The position numbers were made by a program, and so were the translations under genes. From the NCBI GenBank assembly GCA_023411445.1, contig JAEYOT010000079.1:1-7703 (forward strand): a stretch of 7,703 bases of DNA. The letters run 5' to 3'. Positions 1 through 5,630 of this stretch are shown piece by piece; within the stretch, counting starts at the first letter, position 1; each line of letters starts with the position of its first letter. A model generated the notes under the pieces. The model saw only the letters and a program-made list of their open reading frames with translations. It did not search any database and had not been told where the DNA came from. The DNA is from Pseudomonadota bacterium (GTDB taxonomy: Bacteria > Myxococcota_A > Polyangia > Polyangiales > Polyangiaceae).

Positions 1-1016
1 ACGTCCGGCTTGCGCGAGGACAGCGCCTCGGGCTCTTCGTTCGAGTGCAGCGCCAGCACCGCCAGCGCCGTCTCCCCCTGGAACGGCACGCGGCCGCAGG
101 CCATCTCGTAGAGCATGACGCCCAGCGCGTAGATGTCCGTGCGCCCGTCCGTCGAGCGGCCAAGCGCCTGCTCGGGCGACATGTACGCGGGCGTACCGAA
201 CACGGCTCCCGCTTGCGTCAAGCGAGCTTGGCTGACGCCGAACTTGGCGATGCCAAAATCCAAGATCTTCACGAAATCCGGATCGTCCTCGCGCTGGCAC
301 AAGAACACGTTGTCCGGCTTGAGATCACGGTGCACGATGCCGGCGAGGTGCGCAGCGTTCAGCGCCTCCGCGATCTGCACGCCGATGCGCGTGATGCGCT
401 CTGTCGGCAAAGGCGCCCAGCCCTCGATCAGCTCGGCCAGAGAGCGCCCTTCCAGGTACTCCATGACCATGTAAGCGGTGCCGTCCGGCAAGCGCCCGAA
501 GTCGAAGGTCTCGACGATGTGCTGATTGCCGATGGAGGTCGCCGCCGTCGCCTCCGCGTTGAAGCGCTGGATCGCCTCCGCGTCGGTGGCCAGGTGCGCG
601 CGCAGCGCCTTGATCGCCACCAGCTTGCCCACGGCGGCGTGGCGCGCTCCGAAGACGATGCCCATGGAGCCGACGCCGAGCACGTAGTCCACCTGGTAGC
701 GGCCGTCGATCAGCTGCCCCGTGAGGTTCTCCTTGTCGCTGAGCGACGATGACGGCGGAGGCTCCGGCGACTCCAGCTTGGGCAGCGTGGCGTGCTCGGC
801 CTCCAGATCATCGTCCGTGAGCACCGCGTCGAAGCTTTGCCGGTCCTCCTCTTCCGCACCGTCGACCAGGAGCAGCGCGCGGCGCCGGGCCGGCGCGGGC
901 CCGCTCGGCGGCAGCGTCTTCTCGGAGTCGCTGCGCTGGCGGACGCGCGTCTCGGTGCCGGATGGCCCGGGGGCGTCGGCTTCTGGCGCCGGCTGATTCG
1001 GCTTGCTGCCGCTCAT
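1..1016 (-). CDS. Hanks-type Ser/Thr protein kinase (3' end beyond window)
   Basis: Eukaryotic-type kinase expected to phosphorylate Ser/Thr on target proteins. The first 338 codons are visible on the minus strand; the C-terminus lies past the left edge. Residues 1-100 are a Pro/Ser/Glu/Asp-rich, probably disordered leader. The catalytic domain begins near 102 and shows every key element: a Gly loop G114-x-G116-S-M-G119, the VAIK lysine K136, the helix-C glutamate E155, HRDLKPDN with H229, D231 and N236, DFG at 253-255, and GTPAYMSPE at 274-282. The RD-type loop and intact residues predict an active enzyme. No membrane segment appears in the visible part; myxobacterial homologues often add a membrane helix or repeat domain afterwards. 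The ATG at 1016 shares ATGA with the hemB stop, which supports this start and suggests translational coupling. The family call is firm; substrate and pathway are unknown. Confidence 0.95.
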   Translation of the reverse strand, partial: MSGSKPNQPAPEADAPGPSGTETRVRQRSDSEKTLPPSGPAPARRRALLLVDGAEEEDRQSFDAVLTDDDLEAEHATLPKLESPEPPPSSSLSDKENLTGQLIDGRYQVDYVLGVGSMGIVFGARHAAVGKLVAIKALRAHLATDAEAIQRFNAEATAATSIGNQHIVETFDFGRLPDGTAYMVMEYLEGRSLAELIEGWAPLPTERITRIGVQIAEALNAAHLAGIVHRDLKPDNVFLCQREDDPDFVKILDFGIAKFGVSQARLTQAGAVFGTPAYMSPEQALGRSTDGRTDIYALGVMLYEMACGRVPFQGETALAVLALHSNEEPEALSSRKPD

Positions 1017-1990
1017 TTCTGGGTTGCGAGCAAGCGCGCCGCGTCCAGCGCGCCGTACGTGAAGATGATGTCGGCCCCCGCTCGACGCAGGCAGAGCAAG
1101 CTCTCCAGCAGGCAGCGCTCGTAGTCCAGGTAGCCGCGCTCGGCGGCCAGCTTCAGCATCGTGTACTCCCCGCTCACGTGGTACACGGCCACCGGCAGCG
1201 GCGTGAGCTCGCGCCCCCGCCGGATAACGTGCGTGTAAGGCAAGCCGGGCTTCACCATCAAGATGTCCGCGCCCTCTTGCTCGTCCAAGCGCACCTCGCG
1301 CTCGATCTCGCGAAAGTTCGCCGGATCCATCTGATACGTCTTCTTGGCGCCGCTACGCGGCGCGGAGTCCAGCGCTTCGCGGAAGGGGCCGTAGAAGGCG
1401 GAGGCGTACTTCACGCAGTAGCTCAAGATGGAGACTCGCTGATGACCGGCGGCGTCCAGCGCCTCGCGGATGGCGCGCACCCGCCCGTCCATCATGTCGC
1501 TGGGCGCGACCACGTCCGCGCCCGCCTCGGCGTGGGAGACGGCCATGGCGGCCAAGATCGGCAGCGTGGCGTCGTTGTCGATGCGGCCGTCGATGACGAC
1601 GCCATCGTGTCCCTCCGAAGAGTACGGATCCAGCGCCACGTCCGTGCACACCGTGAGCTCCGGCAGCTCGCGCTTGAGCGCCCGGATCGCCCGCTGCATC
1701 AGCCCGGAGGCGTTGACGCTCTCGCTGCCTCGAGGATCTTTGAGCGCCTCCGGCAAGGCCGGAAAGAGCTCCACGGCCGGCACACCGAGCTCGAACGCCT
1801 CACGCGCTAGCTTGACAGCCAAGTCGATGCTGAGGCGCGCTTGACCCGGCATCGCGTCGATCGGCGTACGCAGGTTCTCCCCCTCCTGCAAGAACAGGGG
1901 CAAGACCAGGTTGCTCGGCGTGAGGACGGTTTCCCTCGCCATCGCGCGCATGCCAGCGCTCTTACGGTTTCTTCGCGGTCGAGACAGCAT
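1013..1990 (-). CDS. hemB: Porphobilinogen synthase (delta-aminolevulinate dehydratase)
   Basis: Cytosolic enzyme that condenses two 5-aminolevulinate molecules into porphobilinogen, the common step of heme, cobalamin and other tetrapyrrole synthesis. At 325 residues it has the usual family length. Visible landmarks are SRPRRNR near the N-terminus (residues 3-9), the Schiff-base lysines K194 (YCVKYASAFYGPFR) and K247 (MVKPGLPY), and the metal loop TDVALDPYSSEGHDG (116-130). That loop has A119, D121 and D129 where zinc enzymes carry three cysteines, so this is an aspartate-type, probably Mg-dependent form like that of Pseudomonas aeruginosa. The ATG at 1990 was chosen over an in-frame GTG at 2038 because the 16 extra codons include several A/T-rich ones (ATT, TTT, AAA, CTT) unlike the rest of the gene and do not belong to the family N-terminus. 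The start has only a weak GGGG as ribosome site, inside a hairpin. The 3' end overlaps the kinase gene by four bases. Confidence 0.96.
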   Translation of the reverse strand: MLSRPRRNRKSAGMRAMARETVLTPSNLVLPLFLQEGENLRTPIDAMPGQARLSIDLAVKLAREAFELGVPAVELFPALPEALKDPRGSESVNASGLMQRAIRALKRELPELTVCTDVALDPYSSEGHDGVVIDGRIDNDATLPILAAMAVSHAEAGADVVAPSDMMDGRVRAIREALDAAGHQRVSILSYCVKYASAFYGPFREALDSAPRSGAKKTYQMDPANFREIEREVRLDEQEGADILMVKPGLPYTHVIRRGRELTPLPVAVYHVSGEYTMLKLAAERGYLDYERCLLESLLCLRRAGADIIFTYGALDAARLLATQK

Positions 1991-1991
1991 C

Positions 1992-2016
1992 GGGCCCCAA
2001 AGGTAGCCTTTGGCCC
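1992..2016 (-). promoter_or_regulatory. Hairpin abutting the hemB start codon
   Basis: A 7-bp perfect stem, CCAAAGG (1997-2003) with CCTTTGG (2007-2013), closes on a 3-base loop. After a 2-base bulge it extends by GGG/CCC (1992-1994 with 2014-2016). In hemB mRNA the structure ends two bases before the ATG and would bury the only G-rich stretch that could serve as ribosome site. It could tune hemB translation, act as an intrinsic-like stop for the upstream gene (though there is no following U run), or be chance. Seen directly; function is inferred. Confidence 0.45.
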
Positions 2017-2105
2017 TAGCCGGCGAAAAGGAAATCACCTCGTGCCGCGCGGTTTACACTTTCGCGTGCCGACACATTTCGGACGCGCGTGGGGCGCGCA
2101 AGCCT

Positions 2106-2651
2106 TCAGGACTTTCGGACGCTTTCCAGCGAAAGGTCCAGGTTTTCTTCGTCACACTGCGCGGAGAGCTCGCGGCGCAGCTCGGCGAGAGCCACCTCTG
2201 ACGGCACCTGCAGCTCCGCCTCGAGCACGAACAGGGGCGTACCGCTCAGCGGCGCGTACGCGAGGTGGGACTCGAGCGACGCCACGTTCACGCCACGCCG
2301 CGCCAAGATCTCGCTGATGCGTAGCACGATGCCGGGACGATCGAAGCCGGTGACGCTGATGCGATACGGCAAGAAGTCCTTGCGCGCGCCGGGCCCGGTG
2401 CGCTTGGACAGGAGCCGCAAGCCGAGCCGCTCGCCCAGCGGGCCTGCGGCGCGCTCCACCGCTTCCGCGGCCGCTTCCGTCCCGGACAAGAGCAGCAGCA
2501 AGGCGAATTCCCCGCCCAGGATCGCCATCCGGCTATCCTCCAGATTGGCGCCTGCTCCATGGATGGCAGCGGCAATCTCGCTGACCAAGCCCGGGCGATC
2601 CGGACCGACGGCGGTGAGCACCAGGTACGTCTTGGCTGACTGGGCGGACAC
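2106..2651 (-). CDS. Tandem ACT-domain protein, GcvR-like
   Basis: 181-residue protein of two ACT domains, about residues 7-75 and 95-178, each opening with the same DRPG turn (D18-G21 and D104-G107) expected for amino-acid-binding ACT modules. The segment NLEDSRMAILGGEFALLLLLSG (36-57) closely resembles the glycine cleavage repressor GcvR of Escherichia coli, as does the overall length. GcvR acts by binding the activator GcvA in response to glycine; no GcvA-type regulator is visible here, so the partner is unknown and the name is a family label. The start is a GTG at 2651; no strong ribosome site precedes it, but the upstream cysteine-cluster gene ends only 17 bases before, so the two are probably co-transcribed. 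hemB follows after 115 bases. An amino-acid sensor of other specificity is the main alternative. Confidence 0.88.
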   Translation of the reverse strand: MSAQSAKTYLVLTAVGPDRPGLVSEIAAAIHGAGANLEDSRMAILGGEFALLLLLSGTEAAAEAVERAAGPLGERLGLRLLSKRTGPGARKDFLPYRISVTGFDRPGIVLRISEILARRGVNVASLESHLAYAPLSGTPLFVLEAELQVPSEVALAELRRELSAQCDEENLDLSLESVRKS

Positions 2652-2668
2652 GCGCCGAAGCTATCAGC

Positions 2669-3235
2669 TCAGCCCACGCCGAGGAAGCTCAGGAATTCAC
2701 CTGCGGTTTGCGCGCGCTTGCCGGCTCGCACGCGCCTGGCCTGCTCGCGGTTCCATTCCGCCACGCGCGCCTGGTAGGCGAGCGTCGCCCCCTCGTGCCG
2801 CGCGTGAAGCTCGCGGATTTTCTCGGGGTCGTTTTGGCCGTCCAGCTCGTACTGGCAGTCCGTCGCCTGAATCAACCGCAGGCGACGCAGCTTCCGCTGC
2901 TTGTCGAAGCTGGGATCGAACGGGAAGATGCGACAGCCGAGCGGCCTGCTCCCGTAGATGGTGCAGCGGTCGTCGCTGCCGAGGTAGCGACAGCCGCCGC
3001 CCTGCTGCCGCATCACCATCACGCGCTTGCCTTGTCTCAAGCGCACGAACGCCTCAGGCTCGTTGTCCATGTCGATGCCGTCGCGATCGACCCAGCGCAC
3101 GAAATCCTGCGGCCTGTCGCCGGTGCGCTGGCTGATGCGGAGGACGTCCCGATCCGTCAGCGGAAGCAGCGGATCTTTGCAGCAGTTGCCGCAGCCCGTA
3201 CAACGAAACTTCAGCCAGCGCTCACCGGGGACCAT
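2669..3235 (-). CDS. YkgJ-family cysteine-cluster protein
   Basis: 188-residue cytosolic protein with the CxxCxxCC signature (C12, C15, C18, C19, in CTGCGNCC) followed by C82, C91 (CTIYGSRPLGCRIFPF region), C101 and C127. This is the pattern of the YkgJ/UPF0153 family, thought to bind a zinc ion or Fe-S cluster; its biochemical role is not established. The C-terminal third (from about 135) is charged, probably helical and Arg-rich. The frame stays open upstream to a TTG at 3313, but those 26 extra codons include rare ACA, GCT, ATA and TTA triplets and do not look coding. The ATG at 3235 has GGGAG only two bases upstream, close but usable. It appears to be the first gene of the leftward group and is divergent from the DUF444 gene. 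Confidence 0.87.
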   Translation of the reverse strand: MVPGERWLKFRCTGCGNCCKDPLLPLTDRDVLRISQRTGDRPQDFVRWVDRDGIDMDNEPEAFVRLRQGKRVMVMRQQGGGCRYLGSDDRCTIYGSRPLGCRIFPFDPSFDKQRKLRRLRLIQATDCQYELDGQNDPEKIRELHARHEGATLAYQARVAEWNREQARRVRAGKRAQTAGEFLSFLGVG

Positions 3236-3337
3236 GTCTCCCGCGTCTAACACAAACTGGAGTATTTCCGGGCCAGCTGTGAAAAATCGGCCCGGGTCGC
3301 CCCGGGTATGCAAGACTCAGGGGTCGCCAGGTTTTGA
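3236..3337. promoter_or_regulatory. Divergent intergenic region with repeated GC-rich boxes
   Basis: These 102 bases lie between the leftward cysteine-cluster gene and the rightward DUF444 gene, so promoters for both should be here. I see no convincing sigma-70 or sigma-54 boxes in either direction. The region holds two copies of CCCGGGT (3291-3297 and 3301-3307) and two of GGGTCGCC (3294-3301 and 3321-3328), arranged as direct repeats just before the DUF444 start, plus an A-rich patch at about 3281-3287. The boxes could be operator half-sites; in GC-rich DNA chance is a real alternative. Confidence 0.4.
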
Positions 3338-4450
3338 ATGTCGCTGAAGATCGATCAAGACCACTCGCGGTTCCGCAACATCGTGCGGGGCAAGATCCGG
3401 CAGAATCTCCGGCGCTACATCTCCCAAGGCGAGATGCTCGGGCGCAAGGGGAAGGACCTGGTGTCGATCCCGATCCCCCACATCGAGATCCCCCGCTTCA
3501 CCTTCGGGGACAAGCAGCAGGGCGGCGTCGGTCAGGGCGATGGCGATCCGGGTGATCCCGTCGGCGGTCAGTCCGAAGAAGAGGGCGACGGCTCCGGTCA
3601 GGCCGGCAAGGACGCGGGCGACCACGTGCTGGAGGTGGACGTCACGCTGGACGAGCTGGCGGACATCCTGGGTGAAGAGCTGGAGCTGCCGGCGATCGAG
3701 AACAAGGGCAAGAGCCGCATCATCGCGGCCAAGGATCGCTACACGGGCATCCGGCGCGTGGGCCCGGAGTCACTGCGCCATTTCAAGCGCACGTACAAGG
3801 AGGCGCTGCGCCGCGCCATCGCGGCCGGCACTTACAACCCGGCAAACCCCATCATCGTGCCGCAGCACGAGGACAAGCGCTTCCGCAGCTGGAAGGAAGA
3901 TCACGAGCCCGTCGCCAACGCCGTCATCATCTACATGATGGATGTGTCCGGCTCCATGGGCGACGAGCAGAAGGAGATCGTCCGCATCGAGAGCTTCTGG
4001 ATCGATACCTGGCTGCGCCGGCAGTACCAGGGGCTGGAGAGCCGCTACATCATCCACGACGCCGTCGCACGCGAGGTGGACCGGGAGACGTTCTTCAAGA
4101 CGCGCGAGTCCGGCGGCACCATGATCTCCAGCGCCTACAAGCTCGCCGCGCAGCTGATCGAAGAGCACTACCCGTCGGACGAGTGGAACATCTACCCCTT
4201 CCATTTCTCGGACGGCGACAACTGGTCGATGGACGACACGCTGACTTGCGTGGAGCTCCTCAAGAAGGACATCTTGCCGAAGGTGAACATGTTCGCCTAC
4301 GGCCAGGTGGAGAGCCCCTATGGCTCCGGCCAGTTCATCAAGGATCTGCGCGAGCACTTCAGCGCGGAGGACGCGGTGATCGTGTCGGAGATCCGCGATC
4401 GTGACGCCATCGTCGGCTCGATCAAAGACTTCTTGGGCAAGGGCAAGTAG
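3338..4450 (+). CDS. DUF444 family protein (YeaH/YhbH-like)
   Basis: 370-residue cytosolic protein of the DUF444 family, which includes Escherichia coli YeaH and Bacillus YhbH. Members act with the PrkA kinase and SpoVR in stress and sporulation programmes, but no biochemical activity is settled. The N-terminus (about 1-60) carries the family's basic [17 protein letters not shown] segment, then a Gly/Asp/Glu-rich linker (about 60-95). The C-terminal part resembles a von Willebrand A domain: DVSGSMG at 202-208 supplies the DxSxS metal site, with T261 (SGGTM) and D292 (FSDGD) as the likely remaining MIDAS residues, so metal-dependent binding should be intact. The ATG at 3338 matches the family N-terminus; only a weak AGG lies upstream. 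In many genomes prkA precedes this gene and spoVR follows it; here neither is adjacent, and an opposing gene separates it from spoVR. Confidence 0.95.
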   Translation: MSLKIDQDHSRFRNIVRGKIRQNLRRYISQGEMLGRKGKDLVSIPIPHIEIPRFTFGDKQQGGVGQGDGDPGDPVGGQSEEEGDGSGQAGKDAGDHVLEVDVTLDELADILGEELELPAIENKGKSRIIAAKDRYTGIRRVGPESLRHFKRTYKEALRRAIAAGTYNPANPIIVPQHEDKRFRSWKEDHEPVANAVIIYMMDVSGSMGDEQKEIVRIESFWIDTWLRRQYQGLESRYIIHDAVAREVDRETFFKTRESGGTMISSAYKLAAQLIEEHYPSDEWNIYPFHFSDGDNWSMDDTLTCVELLKKDILPKVNMFAYGQVESPYGSGQFIKDLREHFSAEDAVIVSEIRDRDAIVGSIKDFLGKGK

Positions 4451-4480
4451 CGCGGGCGGCGGTGTTGACCGCACCCGCGC
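4450..4480. terminator. Probable bidirectional terminator hairpin between convergent genes
   Basis: Outer stem of 7 bp, GCGCGGG (4450-4456) with CCCGCGC (4474-4480), and inner stem of 5 bp, GCGGT (4459-4463) with ACCGC (4468-4472), around a GTTG loop with a small internal bulge. It begins at the DUF444 stop codon and lies 25 bases from the stop of the opposing gene. There is no T run on either strand, so intrinsic termination is plausible rather than shown. Confidence 0.5.
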
Positions 4481-4505
4481 TTGGCCCGGCCTCGTCGCAA
4501 GCCGG

Positions 4506-5147
4506 CTAGAAAACCCAGCCGCCGAGCGTGACCCGCACCGCGAACGTGGTCGCTTTCGCGTCGCCGGACAGGTCCGTATCGAGCGCGGGGCCAACGCCGG
4601 CGAAGAAGCGGTGGGTGTGGAACAGGAGCGGCGCGAACAAGTTCAGCGCGATAGCGTCGTTGCTGGTGCTGGCGGCCGGGATGGCCACGCCGCCCAGGTT
4701 GTCCGCGTCAGTCTCCACCTTCGTGCTGTTATATGAGAAGCCGACGCGCGGCCAGATCGAGAAGTGGTCGGAGAAGGCGACGTCGTAGCCGACGCGCGGA
4801 CCGATGGCGAAGACGGTGGTGCTGCCGCCCGGCACGGACTCGTAGTTGACGCCGACAAACGCGCCCAACGAAAGGCGCTTGATCAGGAAGTAGTCGACGA
4901 CCGGACGGAGCACGAGGCTGGTGCGCGAGCCGTCCACGCCGCTAATCGAGGTATTCTCGAACGTGGCACCGGCCTCGCTCGAGATGGCGATTTGCCCCTT
5001 GTTGCCGAACACCGAGACCGCCGATCCGGGCGTGGTGCGCGCGCCCACGGTCTCCTCTGCGCGCTCTTGCGCGCCGGCGGTTGCGCCGACCAGCGTGACA
5101 CCAACTACCAACGAAAGGCTCGTATAGCGACGAAGATGACTCGACAT
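4506..5147 (-). CDS. Secreted outer-membrane beta-barrel-like protein
   Basis: 213-residue protein with a clear Sec signal peptide: basic SHLRRYT, a hydrophobic core at about 10-24 (SLSLVVGVTLVGATA) and a likely cleavage after AGA at residue 26. The mature part alternates short amphipathic strands with Gly/Ser/Asn/Asp turns (GAFVGVNYES, GPRVGYDVAF, WPRVGFSYNS) and ends in VTLGGWVF, a C-terminal aromatic typical of proteins inserted by the BAM machinery. This fits a small 8-stranded outer-membrane barrel (OmpA/OmpW-like fold); its cargo or function is not evident. The open frame continues upstream to 5324, but those 59 residues are Arg/Ala-rich and would bury the signal peptide, so the ATG at 5147 is preferred. 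It faces the DUF444 gene tail to tail and is divergent from spoVR. Confidence 0.8.
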   Translation of the reverse strand: MSSHLRRYTSLSLVVGVTLVGATAGAQERAEETVGARTTPGSAVSVFGNKGQIAISSEAGATFENTSISGVDGSRTSLVLRPVVDYFLIKRLSLGAFVGVNYESVPGGSTTVFAIGPRVGYDVAFSDHFSIWPRVGFSYNSTKVETDADNLGGVAIPAASTSNDAIALNLFAPLLFHTHRFFAGVGPALDTDLSGDAKATTFAVRVTLGGWVF

Positions 5148-5418
5148 GCGCGGGCGCTGTGCAGCCCGCGTGCCGAGCTGGTTTCCGCCCGAATTTGCGT
5201 CAAGCCGCCCGTACGCTTGAGACCGAAACGCCGCTGCGTGGCAGCTTGGCCGACCAAAGCGTGCACCAAACGCACGGCGCGCAGGTCGTGCACGCGCGAT
5301 CCAAGCGGGTGCAGGGGCTGCCACTACCGCGGCCAGCCCTGCAGCAGGCTCACGCTAGACCCTAGGTGCCGATCTTCGGGACAGCGTGCCCAAGCGGCGA
5401 CGGGGAGCGGAGCGCATC

Positions 5419-5447
5419 GGGGTGGGTGCGGGCGTAGGGGGGATGGG
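5419..5447 (+). other. G-quadruplex motif upstream of spoVR
   Basis: Five runs of three or more G on the plus strand (5419-5422, 5424-5426, 5430-5432, 5437-5442, 5445-5447) are separated by loops of 1, 3, 4 and 2 bases. This meets the canonical four-run, short-loop rule with a spare run. It lies about 185 bases before the spoVR ATG on the coding strand, so it would be in the promoter or, if transcription starts earlier, in the leader RNA. Function is inferred. Confidence 0.6.
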
Positions 5448-5557
5448 CAGCGAGCGCGACGGGGCGCGCTGTTCGGGGACGCGCGTGCGCGGCTGCGGGG
5501 CCGCTCGCGGCAGGCAGCGGCGCCTAGGGTGCGCAAGGGGCCCTGGACGCGCTCTTT

Positions 5558-5599
5558 ACGGCGCGGCGCCCCCAAACCAGCCTGTTTAGGCCGCGCCGT
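5558..5599 (+). promoter_or_regulatory. Hairpin in the spoVR leader
   Basis: ACGGCGCGGC (5558-5567) and GCCGCGCCGT (5590-5599) are exact reverse complements, 10 of 10, enclosing 22 bases. Inside, AAAC (5574-5577) can pair with GTTT (5584-5587) around a 6-base loop. The structure ends 31 bases before the spoVR ATG and does not cover its ribosome site. It might be an operator dyad, an attenuator or RNA-stability element. The stem is seen directly; the role is inferred. Confidence 0.55.
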
Positions 5600-5622
5600 G
5601 GGGCCCGAGGTGTGCGAAGATT

Positions 5623-5627
5623 GAGGG
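5623..5627 (+). promoter_or_regulatory. spoVR ribosome binding site
   Basis: GAGGG lies three bases before the ATG at 5631. The spacing is short but the match is the best of any start in the window, and it agrees with the family N-terminus. Confidence 0.6.
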
Positions 5628-5630
5628 TAG

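Larger units (their letters stand above)
5148..5630. other. Gene-free region upstream of spoVR and the barrel gene
   Basis: About 480 bases with no credible gene on either strand; the open frames crossing it have Arg/Pro/Ala-rich, low-complexity translations and no recognisable domain. It should hold the promoters of the leftward barrel gene and rightward spoVR, though I see no convincing -35/-10 pair. It contains a G-quadruplex motif (5419-5447), an 11/12 inverted pair around CCTAGG (5359-5370 and 5519-5530), and a perfect 10-bp hairpin (5558-5599). No tRNA or known riboswitch fold was recognised. It is unusually long for a compact operon-like region. Confidence 0.6.

Noticed and set aside
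1..1016. Left-edge kinase as the missing PrkA partner of DUF444/SpoVR
   Set aside because: It has Hanks-type HRD and DFG motifs; PrkA is a different, AAA-like protein kinase family.
962..1810. Long plus-strand open frame antisense to hemB
   Set aside because: Translation is Arg/His/Val-rich with no domain, and the opposite strand encodes an unmistakable HemB; GC-rich third positions create such shadow frames.
2089..3135. 348-codon plus-strand open frame
   Set aside because: Lies opposite the ACT and cysteine-cluster genes; the translation is Ser/Arg-rich and low in complexity, without recognisable motifs.
3770..4594. Minus-strand open frame opposite the DUF444 gene
   Set aside because: It crosses both the MIDAS-encoding region and the probable terminator, and its translation has no family features.
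5148..5324. N-terminal extension of the beta-barrel gene
   Set aside because: It would place 59 Arg/Ala-rich residues before a clean signal peptide; the internal ATG at 5147 gives a normal secreted protein.
5371..5560. Structured RNA or tRNA gene in the GC-rich gap
   Set aside because: No T-loop, anticodon-arm or known riboswitch consensus could be made out; GTTCGGGGAC alone is not enough for a tRNA.
4764..5624. 286-codon plus-strand open frame across the gene-free region
   Set aside because: Overlaps the signal-peptide gene on the other strand, and its second half is Arg/Gly-rich low-complexity sequence through the G-quadruplex and hairpin; no supporting domain.
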